DNA of 32,293 bases, taken from NCBI GenBank assembly GCA_002378665.1, contig DFSO01000095.1:1-32293 (forward strand), given 5' to 3'. The first letter of the stretch is position 1. The number at the start of each line of letters is the position of its first letter. Shown here piece by piece: positions 8,505 to 16,755 of the stretch. The translations under genes and the position numbers were made by a program. A model generated the notes under the pieces. It ran no database searches. It saw nothing but the letters and a program-made list of their open reading frames with translations, and was not told the DNA's origin. This DNA comes from Loktanella sp. UBA3435 (GTDB taxonomy: Bacteria; Pseudomonadota; Alphaproteobacteria; Rhodobacterales; Rhodobacteraceae).

Positions 8505-9092
8505 ATGAGAGTATTGGGTACCGTTGCATGTATTGCGGCATTAAGCGCGCCTGTTAGTGTCTTTGCGGATACGATCTCGACTCGGTCGCGCAATGCGCTG
8601 TTTCAAAACCAATTGAGCGTTTTGGATAGCCGTTCGTCCAAACAATACAGCAATTCCGTGCGCTTACAGCCGCCGCGTGCCACCGTGCCGACGGTGACGA
8701 CCCCAAGCCCGACCTACAGTGGACGCTATACGGGCCAGTATCTCAGCGTCGCACGGGCCGCTGCACGTCGCCACAATATCCCCGAAGATTTGTTCCTGCG
8801 CCTTGTGCAACAAGAGAGTGGCTGGAACGCTGGCGCGCGCTCTCATAAGGGCGCGATTGGTTTGGCGCAGTTGATGCCGCAAACCGCAAGGGCCTTAGGC
8901 GTAAATCCGCATAACCCATCCGAAAACCTAGAGGGCGGTGCGCGCTATTTACGCCGTCAGTATGAGACATTCGGTAACTGGCGCCTTGCTTTGGCCGCTT
9001 ACAATGCAGGACCCGGTGCCGTTGAAAAATACAATGGCATTCCGCCCTATAAAGAAACCCGCAACTATGTGCGGGTCATCTGGGGTAGTTGA
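8505..9092 (+). CDS. Secreted lytic transglycosylase (SLT domain)
   Basis: Cleaves the glycan strands of peptidoglycan, forming 1,6-anhydro-muropeptides, in the periplasm. From the ATG at 8505 it is 195 aa: signal peptide (MRVLGTVACIAALSAPVSVFA, about 1-21), a Ser/Arg/Pro-rich linker, then an SLT (GH23) domain from about residue 78. The domain shows the catalytic Glu in QQESGWN (about residue 104), GAIGLAQLMPQTA, an EGGARYLR helix and the C-terminal AAYNAGPGAVEKYNG motif. In-frame ATGs at 8454 and 8496 are possible starts, but the compact signal peptide starts best at 8505. A strong terminator (9118-9150) follows. The catalytic domain is very short and lacks extra cell-wall binding modules. 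Confidence 0.9.
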   Translation: MRVLGTVACIAALSAPVSVFADTISTRSRNALFQNQLSVLDSRSSKQYSNSVRLQPPRATVPTVTTPSPTYSGRYTGQYLSVARAAARRHNIPEDLFLRLVQQESGWNAGARSHKGAIGLAQLMPQTARALGVNPHNPSENLEGGARYLRRQYETFGNWRLALAAYNAGPGAVEKYNGIPPYKETRNYVRVIWGS

Positions 9093-9117
9093 TCAGGTCA
9101 ATTTCGAAGTCTAAGTC

Positions 9118-9150
9118 AAAAGCGGCGCGTAGGTGATACGCGCCGCTTTT
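9118..9150. terminator. Bidirectional intrinsic terminator
   Basis: A 13-bp perfect stem, AAAAGCGGCGCGT (9118-9130) with ACGCGCCGCTTTT (9138-9150), closes a 7-nt loop. T-rich sequence follows on the plus strand (GTTTTATT) and a short T-run on the minus strand. It lies between the transglycosylase (+) and the last ABC gene (-), so it should end both transcripts. Confidence 0.85.
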
Positions 9151-9153
9151 GTT

Positions 9154-11238
9154 TTATTCGGCGGCGATTTGAATAACAGGCTCCATCGTCGCCAGCTCAG
9201 CATCGCTGAGGTGACATTTGACCTGATGACCCGTTACCAAGCTGCGCATCGGCGGCACCTCTTTATCACAGAGCCCGCCCGCAACCTTTGATTTCCAATT
9301 ACACCGTGTCTGGAACGGGCAACCGGGGGGCGGGTTCATGGCGGAGGGGATATCGCCCTCGAGCACCACGTGTTTCTTCTTCACCTTGGTATCCGCGATA
9401 GGAACCGCAGACAAAAGGGCCTCGGTATAAGGGTGGTAGGGCGGTGAGAAGACCTGATCGGTGCTGCCGATTTCAACCACATGGCCCAGATACATCACCA
9501 TCACCCGGTCCGACAGGTAGCGCACGATCGAAAGGTCGTGGCTGATGAATAACAACGTTGTCTTATGTTCGCGTTGAATTTCCATTAACAGATCGGTCAC
9601 CGCCGCTTGGACGGACACATCAAGCGCCGAGACAGGTTCGTCTGCGACCACGATCCGCGCGTCGCCCGCAAAGGCCCGCGCGATGCCAACCCGTTGTTTT
9701 TGACCACCAGAAAGCTGTCGTGGCATACGGTCTGCAAAGGCGCGGGGGAGCTTTACGAGGTCTAGCAGTTTGAGCATCCGTTCGCGGCGCTCGGCATCGT
9801 TGTTGCCGACCTTAAAGATCTCTAGCGCCCGCATGATTTGCCGGCCCACCGTCATCGAAGGGTTGAGCGTGTCGAAGGGGTTTTGGAACACCATCTGAAT
9901 ATCGGCCACGGTTTTGGTGTCGCGCGCCTCAATTGCCGTGGAACCGATTGATTTCCCATCCAAAAAGATGTCGCCAGAGGTGGCAGTTTCAAGACCCATC
10001 AAGACCTTAGCAAAGGTGGATTTCCCGCATCCGGATTCGCCCACGATGGCAAGAGTTTCGGATTCGCGGGCCTCGAATGACAAGGTTTCGTTGGCTTTCA
10101 CCACTTTTTTGTCGCCGCCACCAAAGAGCGCGTTTGCCGCGACTTCATAGTATTTCTTGAGGTTGTCGATCTTGAGAACCACTTCACCGATGGGCGCTTT
10201 TTCCTTTTGGGCACCAAGGGTGATCGGCGCATTCCAATCGATTTCGGTATTGCGTAAACAACGGGTTTGGTGCCGTTCGCCGCCTTTGACAATCTCCATT
10301 GGTATGTAACCTTGGTCACAGCGGCCAGCTTGGAAATAGTCGCAGCGTGGGCCAAAATTACACCCCTCTGGCCGTTCGTGCGGCAGTGGGAAGTTGCCCG
10401 GGATCGCCACCAGAGGACGCGCGTTTTTGTCGGCGCCAGGCAATGGGATGGAGCGGAAAAGGGCCTGTGTATAAGGGTGTTGCATGTCGTCGAAGACGTC
10501 TTCGATTGAGCCGCGCTCCACCGCTTCGCCCGAGTACATCACGCAGATACGGTCGCAGGTTTCCAGCACGAGGCCGAGGTTGTGCGAGATGAACAGCATC
10601 GAGGTGCCGTATTTCTTGCCCAAGTCTTTCACGAGTTCCACAACGGCAGCCTCGACGGTGACGTCGAGTGCAGTTGTTGGCTCGTCAAGGATCAGCAAAG
10701 AAGGCTTTGACATCAAGGCCATAGCGATCACGATCCGCTGTTGCTGACCGCCAGAAAGCTGGTGCGGGTAGGATTTCAGAATACGGGCAGGGTCGGGGAG
10801 TTTGACGTCGGTGACCACTTCTAATGCGCGCGTGTAGGCTTCTTCGCGGGAGCAGTTTTCGTGGATCATGGGGACTTCCATGAGCTGTTCGCCGATCTTC
10901 ATGGCGGGGTTCAAACTTGCCATAGGCTCTTGATAAATCATGGCAATTTCGGAACCACGGATGTCACGCAGACGTTCTGGCGACATCGTGTTCAGCTCTT
11001 CGCCTTTGAACTTGATCGAGCCGCCAACGATACGGCCGTTCACGCCCAAATCTTGCATGACGCCAAGCGCCACTGTGGATTTACCACACCCAGATTCGCC
11101 CACGATTCCAAGGGCTTCGCCGGGCATAATGGAGGCGGAAAAGTCCATCACGGCGGGGATTTCGCGCAGGCGTGTGAAGAACGAAATGGAGAGTTTGTCG
11201 ATCTCTAGGATCGGGCCATCGTATTTTTGCTTTTCCAT
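9154..11238 (-). CDS. Fused double ATPase of a peptide-type ABC importer (DppD-DppF like)
   Basis: This 694-aa cytoplasmic protein carries two complete ABC ATPase domains in one chain, which in E. coli Dpp/Opp are separate subunits. Domain 1: Walker A GESGCGKST (47-55), LSGGQ (161-165), LLILDEP (181-187). Domain 2: Walker A GESGCGKST (400-408), LSGGQ (509-513), VVADEP (530-535). Each is followed by an oligo_HPY tail with the Cys-rich signature (GCNFGPRC and GCPFQTRC), proposed to hold an Fe-S cluster in this family. The start at 11238 is chosen because GGAGG lies 9 nt upstream; the open frame to 11286 has no such site. It is the last gene of the operon. Fusions of this type (GsiA, YejF) are common in alphaproteobacteria. 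Confidence 0.94.
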   Translation of the reverse strand: MEKQKYDGPILEIDKLSISFFTRLREIPAVMDFSASIMPGEALGIVGESGCGKSTVALGVMQDLGVNGRIVGGSIKFKGEELNTMSPERLRDIRGSEIAMIYQEPMASLNPAMKIGEQLMEVPMIHENCSREEAYTRALEVVTDVKLPDPARILKSYPHQLSGGQQQRIVIAMALMSKPSLLILDEPTTALDVTVEAAVVELVKDLGKKYGTSMLFISHNLGLVLETCDRICVMYSGEAVERGSIEDVFDDMQHPYTQALFRSIPLPGADKNARPLVAIPGNFPLPHERPEGCNFGPRCDYFQAGRCDQGYIPMEIVKGGERHQTRCLRNTEIDWNAPITLGAQKEKAPIGEVVLKIDNLKKYYEVAANALFGGGDKKVVKANETLSFEARESETLAIVGESGCGKSTFAKVLMGLETATSGDIFLDGKSIGSTAIEARDTKTVADIQMVFQNPFDTLNPSMTVGRQIMRALEIFKVGNNDAERRERMLKLLDLVKLPRAFADRMPRQLSGGQKQRVGIARAFAGDARIVVADEPVSALDVSVQAAVTDLLMEIQREHKTTLLFISHDLSIVRYLSDRVMVMYLGHVVEIGSTDQVFSPPYHPYTEALLSAVPIADTKVKKKHVVLEGDIPSAMNPPPGCPFQTRCNWKSKVAGGLCDKEVPPMRSLVTGHQVKCHLSDAELATMEPVIQIAAE

Positions 11239-11278
11239 TAAGAAATGCCTCCGATGTTCAAAGTTGCGCCTGTGATTT

Positions 11279-11311
11279 GCGTGCACCGCGCGTGCACAGA
11301 GCGTGCACCGC
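11279..11311. repeat. Three tandem 11-bp repeats around GTGCAC
   Basis: Three direct repeats start at 11279, 11290 and 11301, each beginning GCGTGCAC. Units one and three are identical (GCGTGCACCGC); the middle one differs in its last three bases. Each contains the self-complementary GTGCAC. They lie in the 106-nt gap between the large permease and the ATPase gene, within the expected operon transcript, with a period close to one DNA helical turn. Function unknown: RNA stem-loop, protein site or slippage product are all possible. Confidence 0.8.
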
Positions 11312-11344
11312 AGTGAGGAGCTGAAAGGTTAACTATTTGCATGA

Positions 11345-12796
11345 TCAATCCTTCAAGCTTTCTTCACGCAGACCGTCGGCCAGCAGGTTGAGACCCAGCA
11401 CGAGCGAGAGCAGCGCAATCGCAGGTGGCAGAGCAGGGTGCGCCACGATCAGCAGGAGTTTGCGGCCTTCGTTGATTGTGGAGCCCCAATCGGGAGACTC
11501 TGGTGGCAGACCAAGGCCAAAGAAGCCGAGAGTACCCAAGAGGATCGTGGTGTAGCCGATGCGCAGACAAAAATCGACAATCAGCGGCCCGCGTGCGTTG
11601 GGCAGGATTTCCCACAGCATAATGTACCATGAGCCTTCGCCACGTGTTTGGGCGGCGGCGACATAGTCGCGCGTGTGCAGATCGAGTGCGAGACCGCGCA
11701 CAATACGGAACACGGTGGGCGAGTTCACAAAGACCACCGACACGAACACCACGAGGATTCCCGGATTGATGTCAAAACCGTCAATCGCGTCGGGCAGGAA
11801 GTTCAACACAGTGCCGTCTTGCGAGATGAGCGAGAGATAGAGCCAGCCCAAGACGCCGAGCACGACGATCAGCATCGGGTTACGCTTGGATGGTTGTGTG
11901 TAGTAGCGCGAGTTCAAGAGCACGCCGAAGAACACCATCGGAAAGACGAAGAGGAAGGCTGCCATAAACGATGGAATGCCTGTGGCTACGATTTCGGGTG
12001 TGACAAGCAGGTAGAACAGCAAGATCACGGGGAAGGCGAGGATCAGGTTGGCAAGGAAGGACAGCACGGTGTCGAGTTTGCCGCCAAAGTAGCCCGCAGG
12101 CAGACCAAGGGTGATGCCGACCATGAAGGCAAAGAGTGTGGCGAGCGGTGCAATCGCGATCACGATGACGGAGCCTTTGATTACGCGGCTAAAGATATCG
12201 CGTGCGAGGTTGTCGCCGCCAAGCAGGTAGTGCGGCCAATCGCCAGTGCTTCCGTCTGGCATGGGCACACCGGGCGCCTTGTTTTTGAGGCCCGAAACCT
12301 GACCCAGCGGATCATGGGTGACGAGCATGTCAAAGCCACCGGCGAAGAGCGCAGTGAAAACCCAGAACATCACGAGCCCAAAGCCGATCATACCAACGGT
12401 GCTGTCAAACAGTTTGCCGTAGAGGCCCAGCTTGCGTTTGAAGTAGATTGACAGTGAGAAGGTCACGATCAGCGCAATCCAGACGGGCAGGAGCCGTTTG
12501 GCCATGACGCCGATGATCCCAGCCTGTCCGTAGGGTGCCAAAACACCCGCCACAAGATAGAGAACGGCGGCTGCGATCACGGCGAGGAAAGCGACATTGG
12601 CCACATTCTCGATGCCCGAGCTAATGCCGCCGCGTTTCATCAGCGAGCCGTCTGCGTTGGATTGAAGCGTCATGGGGGCCGCAAAGAACGACATGACGAA
12701 TTGGATGATATACGCGAAGACGAGGCATGTCGCGCTGATCAATATGAAGGGGTTCAAAAAGGCGCCTGTTGCGCCGGTCCAGCTAAGCGGTTCCAT
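11345..12796 (-). CDS. Oversized DppC-type ABC permease
   Basis: Second permease of the peptide-type importer, 483 aa from the ATG at 12796 (AAGGA about 9 nt upstream). The core is recognisable: GGDNLARDIFSRVIKGS (193-209), the EAA coupling loop near 378-405 (YVAAAQTRG...PNARGPL), the FGLGLPP turn (426-432) and the C-terminal LGLNLLADGLRE. It is far longer than the usual 280-320 aa DppC. The N-terminus adds about three membrane segments (13-39, 66-87, 101-119) before the normal first one (130-154). About 90 residues with two further segments (about 274-294 and 307-325) are inserted between the usual membrane helices. It is 13 nt from the upstream dppB-like gene. The transporter family is certain; the substrate is not. 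Confidence 0.9.
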   Translation of the reverse strand: MEPLSWTGATGAFLNPFILISATCLVFAYIIQFVMSFFAAPMTLQSNADGSLMKRGGISSGIENVANVAFLAVIAAAVLYLVAGVLAPYGQAGIIGVMAKRLLPVWIALIVTFSLSIYFKRKLGLYGKLFDSTVGMIGFGLVMFWVFTALFAGGFDMLVTHDPLGQVSGLKNKAPGVPMPDGSTGDWPHYLLGGDNLARDIFSRVIKGSVIVIAIAPLATLFAFMVGITLGLPAGYFGGKLDTVLSFLANLILAFPVILLFYLLVTPEIVATGIPSFMAAFLFVFPMVFFGVLLNSRYYTQPSKRNPMLIVVLGVLGWLYLSLISQDGTVLNFLPDAIDGFDINPGILVVFVSVVFVNSPTVFRIVRGLALDLHTRDYVAAAQTRGEGSWYIMLWEILPNARGPLIVDFCLRIGYTTILLGTLGFFGLGLPPESPDWGSTINEGRKLLLIVAHPALPPAIALLSLVLGLNLLADGLREESLKD

Positions 12797-12809
12797 GTGC
12801 AATTGTCCT

Positions 12810-13856
12810 TTAAGCGATGCGAATGCGTGGGTTGAGGAAGACATAACCGATATCGGAAATCAGTTGTGTAACGAGCACCACAACAACCGAGACAACAGAA
12901 ACGCCAAGTAGCAGTTCGATGTCATTGGTGGATGCGGCCTCAACGAGGGTCCAGCCGAAACCTTTGTAACTAAACAGGCTTTCGACAATTACGACGCCAT
13001 TCAAGAGCCAAGGGAATTGCAGCATGATCACAGTGAAAGGTGCGATTAGCGCATTACGCAGCGCGTGTTTCATCACGATTGTTCTGAATGCCACGCCCTT
13101 AAGCCGTGCTGTCCGAATGTACTGTGCTGTCATCACTTCGGTCATCGAGGCCCGTGTCATCCGTGCGATATAGCCCATCCCGTAAAGCGCGATGGTGATG
13201 ACGGGCAAAAAGAAGTTCTGGAAGGTGGCATCGTCGAGCGCCGAGTTGGCGTTTCCTTTAAACCACTGCATCCCGAAGGTTGCCGTTCCAAAGAGCGCAA
13301 TCAGCACAACACCTGATACATATTCGGGGGTTGCGGTGGTAATGATCGAGAATGTCGAAAGGGTTCGGTCAGTCCGCGAGCCTTCGTTCATGCCTGCCAG
13401 CACGCCGATAATCAACGCGCCGGGCACCATGACGAGCATCACAAAGCCCATGAGTTTGGCAGTATGTCCAAGGCGGATCGAGATGATCTGGCTGACGTCT
13501 TCTTTAAAGCGGGTGGAGAAGCCCCATTCGCCTTGCAGTACGCCGCAGAATTTGGGGGCATCTTCAACCGATGAGCCTCTTGTCGCACAGCGCGCGCGAA
13601 CCTCACCGTCGCTGCCAGTGATGACGTAGCCCGGCAAAAGGCCAATCCACTCACCGTATTTAATCGGAAGCGCCTGAGAATAGCCGCGATTTTCAAGATA
13701 AGTCACAACGGCCTCATCGGACATCCGAGAGTTGCCTTGTGTCTTCGCAAGCTTTTCGAGGTTTGGATCGAGATTGGTGAGCCAAAACACCACAAATGTC
13801 AGGCAGAGTGCCGTGAGGATCATAACCCCAAGGCGCTTCAGAATAAACAGTCCCAT
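12810..13856 (-). CDS. DppB-type ABC permease
   Basis: First permease of the importer, 348 aa, inner membrane. It starts with the family-typical MGLFILKRLGVMILTALCLT (membrane helix 1), then a periplasmic region of about 100 residues with two Cys (90 and 104) that might pair. Further membrane segments are at about 132-155, 170-192, 214-232, 268-292 and 315-335. The EAA loop is at about 241-268 (TAQYIRTARLKGV...HALRNAL), and the tail NPRIRIA is typical of DppB. It lies between the binding protein gene (94-nt gap with a terminator-like hairpin) and the large DppC-like permease (13-nt gap). Confidence 0.93.
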   Translation of the reverse strand: MGLFILKRLGVMILTALCLTFVVFWLTNLDPNLEKLAKTQGNSRMSDEAVVTYLENRGYSQALPIKYGEWIGLLPGYVITGSDGEVRARCATRGSSVEDAPKFCGVLQGEWGFSTRFKEDVSQIISIRLGHTAKLMGFVMLVMVPGALIIGVLAGMNEGSRTDRTLSTFSIITTATPEYVSGVVLIALFGTATFGMQWFKGNANSALDDATFQNFFLPVITIALYGMGYIARMTRASMTEVMTAQYIRTARLKGVAFRTIVMKHALRNALIAPFTVIMLQFPWLLNGVVIVESLFSYKGFGWTLVEAASTNDIELLLGVSVVSVVVVLVTQLISDIGYVFLNPRIRIA

Positions 13857-13910
13857 GACGTCCCCTGTTAGTTTTGTATCTCGGACTTAGTGTCCGTTGA
13901 TCGCAGGTCG

Positions 13911-13941
13911 AAAAAGGCCGCCCCACGTGAATGGGGCGGCC
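13911..13941 (-). terminator. Intercistronic terminator-like hairpin after the binding protein gene
   Basis: Read on the minus strand, GGCCGCCCC (13941-13933) pairs perfectly with GGGGCGGCC (13924-13916) around an 8-nt loop and is followed by five Ts (13915-13911). It lies just after the binding-protein stop and before the permease genes. Such hairpins commonly let most transcripts end after the binding protein or protect its mRNA 3' end, giving excess binding protein over membrane components. Confidence 0.82.
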
Positions 13942-13950
13942 AATTGATTT

Positions 13951-15612
13951 TTAAGCTGCGTAAGCGATCTTATAGATCTGCGGCAGGTATGCGATGTGCA
14001 TGTCCCAGCCAACCAGACCCGGCTTTGCGTGGCGGAATATCGAGCGCCAGTATGGCTGAACAGTCACGCCTTCGTCGGTCATGATGGCCTGAATTTTTGC
14101 CATCACTTCGCGACGCTTGTCGGCATCAGCAAGGCTGTTTGCCTCAGTCAGAAGTGTGTCGAACTCTGCGTTTGCAAAGCCAGATTCGTTCCATGCTTCG
14201 CCAGACTTATAAGCCAGCGCCAGTACTTGTGTCCCAAGTGGGCGGTGGTTCCAGTTTGTTGAAGAGAACGGATACTTTGTCCAGTCGTTCCAGAATGTCG
14301 AACCTGGGATGACTGTCCGCTTTACGTTAAAGCCTGCGTCACGCATTTGTGCCGCAACCACGTCGTTTGTGTTCTTGAGCCAGTCATCATCAACGGAGAT
14401 GAGGTCGAACTCATAGTCCTGCATGCCTGCTTCGGTCATCAGGGCCATGGCAGCTGCCGGATCGTAAGGCAGTGCAGGCACGTCAGCCCATTCAGGATGC
14501 ATTGGGCCTACGTGCTGGTTGCGGGCTGGTTGGCCCAGACCTGCAACACCAAGCTCAAGGCAAACTGCGTTATCGACGGACATTGCAATCGCCTGACGCA
14601 CGCGCTTGTCGGCGTAAGGCATTTTGCCGTCAACTTCGGCCACTTGGTTGGTCCGGATGGATACTGTCGCACCAGATGCGATTTCGGATTTATCCCAGCC
14701 GAGGCCGTCCATGACTTCGATAAAGTCGCCAGTTGTTTCATACAACATGTCAACTTCGTCGGACGCTGCAGCCGCTGCAAGAGCGGATGGGTCAGTGCCA
14801 AGATCGATATAGGTGATCTTGTCCATATATGCGCCTTTACCAGCCGCATAACCCCACCAGTCGTGATCCGCGTTCCGCACGAGAACGGCTTTCACGCCAG
14901 CCTCGTTTGTTTCCGCAAGGTATGGACCCGTGCCGATCTGTGTTGAGAACATATCTTCGAGATTGTTATCAGCGTGTGTGATCGCAGCAGGATAGTCGGA
15001 CATGCCCGCAATCAGCGAGATGTCTGGTACTGGTAAGTTCAGCTTAACAGTGTGGCTATCGACAATTTCGATGGTGCCTTCGCCGGCCATGCCTGTGGCT
15101 TCATCAATCAGAACCGCAAAACGGCCCGCCATTGAGTTGCCTTCAACGGCCTTATCACACCAGCCAGCAATGTTGCGTGCAACATCTTCTGCAGTGAAAT
15201 CATCGCCATTGTTCCACTTTACGCCCTTACGAACGTTCAGCGTATAAACTGTGGAGTCTTCGTTGATCGACCAGCTTTCAAGCAGCATGGGTTGGAACGA
15301 ACCGTCATTGTTGTACTCGACCAGATATTCCAACCAGCCAGAGGATACATAAGCAAACTCTGTCCAGTCATATGTGCGCGGATCTTTTGGCGCATAAACG
15401 GTCATCGCGATGCGGACTTCGCCGCCTTGCTGTGCGTGGGCCGCAGCCTTAACAGGCGAAGCAAGACCAAGCAGGCCATAAGCAGCAGTTGCAGTCAGAC
15501 CAAGCGATGTTGTGCGTGTGAGGAATTCACGGCGGCTGAGTTTGCCCGCCTTTTCCTCATTTGCGTACATCAGCGCGGCTGGATGCATTTTCGTTTTATC
15601 AAATTGCGTCAT
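13951..15612 (-). CDS. Tat-exported substrate-binding protein (SBP family 5)
   Basis: Periplasmic binding protein of 553 aa that delivers substrate to the downstream permeases. The N-terminus carries a twin-arginine signal, SRREFL at 26-31, after a long n-region and before a moderately hydrophobic stretch (about 35-52) with an Ala-rich cleavage zone (about 56-60). The mature part has SBP_bac_5 features such as TVYTLNVRKGVKWNNGDDFT (147-166 region) and VRQAIAMSVD. Ligands of this family include oligopeptides, dipeptides, nickel, opines and glutathione; the sequence does not tell which. GGGAGA lies about 6 nt before the start ATG. It is the first gene of the operon; the AraC-type regulator lies 234 nt upstream on the same strand. 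Confidence 0.93.
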   Translation of the reverse strand: MTQFDKTKMHPAALMYANEEKAGKLSRREFLTRTTSLGLTATAAYGLLGLASPVKAAAHAQQGGEVRIAMTVYAPKDPRTYDWTEFAYVSSGWLEYLVEYNNDGSFQPMLLESWSINEDSTVYTLNVRKGVKWNNGDDFTAEDVARNIAGWCDKAVEGNSMAGRFAVLIDEATGMAGEGTIEIVDSHTVKLNLPVPDISLIAGMSDYPAAITHADNNLEDMFSTQIGTGPYLAETNEAGVKAVLVRNADHDWWGYAAGKGAYMDKITYIDLGTDPSALAAAAASDEVDMLYETTGDFIEVMDGLGWDKSEIASGATVSIRTNQVAEVDGKMPYADKRVRQAIAMSVDNAVCLELGVAGLGQPARNQHVGPMHPEWADVPALPYDPAAAMALMTEAGMQDYEFDLISVDDDWLKNTNDVVAAQMRDAGFNVKRTVIPGSTFWNDWTKYPFSSTNWNHRPLGTQVLALAYKSGEAWNESGFANAEFDTLLTEANSLADADKRREVMAKIQAIMTDEGVTVQPYWRSIFRHAKPGLVGWDMHIAYLPQIYKIAYAA

Positions 15613-15632
15613 TCGTTTCTCCCTGTGACACT

Positions 15633-15638
15633 TTTATA
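15633..15638 (-). promoter_or_regulatory. Possible -10 element of the ABC operon
   Basis: On the minus strand, TATAAA (complement of 15633-15638) lies about 20 nt before the binding-protein ATG, in an AT-rich part of the 234-nt gap. No good -35 TTGACA is found at the usual distance, which would fit an activator-dependent promoter served by the neighbouring AraC-type regulator. The call rests on sequence only. Confidence 0.25.
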
Positions 15639-15846
15639 ATTTCCGAGCGGTGTTTTGTTTTCTGAAATTGCGCGGTTATTGTTTGCATCTAATCCAGAAG
15701 CCTCCCGTTCCACGCCATTGCGCACTTTTTTCAATCAAAGGTCAATGAACCGTTTCGATAATCTTTTCACGTTTGCGACATTTACCCCGTCAGAAAACGA
15801 CACCTCAGAAGGTTTTGATGTCGTCAATTGGCAGAAATGAAAAATG

Positions 15847-16689
15847 TTAATTTACGCGTGAAGATTGCTGCGATGCAGCACCAAATTTGCGAAAACTGCT
15901 TGGGGTTGTGCCTGTTTGGGAGGCAAAGCTGCGCGTGAAGTAGGCGGCTGAATGAAAGCCCAGTTGCGTGGCAATTTCATTCACTGGCGTACGTGTTTCG
16001 CGCAAGAGCATGCAGGCTTCGTAGTGGACGCGGTCGCGCAGGATCGCGAGGGCCGATTTCCCGCAAGTTTGGTTGCAACAGCGGGTCAGATGCGTGGGGG
16101 TAACGCCCAAAGCATGGGCATATTCAGCGACGCCGTGATCAGAGCGATAGCCGCGCTCGATCAGATCGGTAAATGCCGCAACAAGGCGGGCCGCCGACGT
16201 GCGCGCGCGTGATCTCTGGGTGTCAGCTGGGGCGTTTTCGATCTGGCGTTCAAAGAACACTGCAAAAAGCCCAAGGTGGTAGTGGGCGGCGCGCGAATGG
16301 GTCTGACCTGACGACTTTAGCTCTTTCTCAAGGTGCTCAATGATCGACAGCAATTCTTTTTGCACAGCAACATCGCGCAGGCGCAAATGGGTTGCCTCAT
16401 CAGGCCATTCCGCAGCCATAGCCGCAGGGATCGTGAGCATTTGGCCAAAAACGGTTGGCCCAACGTCAAAGCCATACATCGTGTGCGCGGGGATAAAGAT
16501 AAGGTTATTCGGACCATAACCGCTGGTCAGCCCTGCGATCGTGATCCGCCCTTGGCCTTTGGTGATGAACAAGAGGCGCGGCGTCGCATGGCTGCGCATG
16601 GCCTCGGTTCTCCAGCGTCCTGTTGAAGGGTTTTGAGCGATCGGCGTCAATGCAAGTGCGGTTTTCTGCTGTTCAGTGGCAAATTGCAT
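15847..16689 (-). CDS. AraC-family transcriptional regulator
   Basis: This 280-aa regulator has an N-terminal cupin-like ligand domain (about 20-100, with RLLFITKGQGRITI and an IPAHTMYGF strand), a helical linker, and a C-terminal AraC DNA-binding domain with two helix-turn-helix units. HTH1 is near 186-207 (GVAEYAHALGVTPTHLTRCC) and HTH2 near 234-258, carrying the conserved IATQLGFHSAAYFTRSF followed by GTTPSSFR. The start at 16689 has AAGGGA 5 nt upstream and is preferred over the open extension to 16737. It lies immediately upstream of the ABC operon in the same orientation, so it probably controls uptake of the same ligand it senses; this is inference from position. Confidence 0.92.
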   Translation of the reverse strand: MQFATEQQKTALALTPIAQNPSTGRWRTEAMRSHATPRLLFITKGQGRITIAGLTSGYGPNNLIFIPAHTMYGFDVGPTVFGQMLTIPAAMAAEWPDEATHLRLRDVAVQKELLSIIEHLEKELKSSGQTHSRAAHYHLGLFAVFFERQIENAPADTQRSRARTSAARLVAAFTDLIERGYRSDHGVAEYAHALGVTPTHLTRCCNQTCGKSALAILRDRVHYEACMLLRETRTPVNEIATQLGFHSAAYFTRSFASQTGTTPSSFRKFGAASQQSSRVN

Positions 16690-16755
16690 TGGTGTCCCTT
16701 TAGCTTTCAATCTGGTTACGATTGCATTTATCGTCACGGTTAAACAACGTATAAA

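Noticed and set aside
11648..12451. Long plus-strand ORF (267 codons) opposite the large permease
   Set aside because: Its His/Glu/Asp-rich, low-complexity translation is the mirror of hydrophobic permease codons; no start signal or domain.
15655..15840. 61-codon plus-strand ORF upstream of the binding-protein gene
   Set aside because: Lies in the regulatory gap, has no ribosome binding site and ends just before the AraC-type gene's stop; composition not protein-like.
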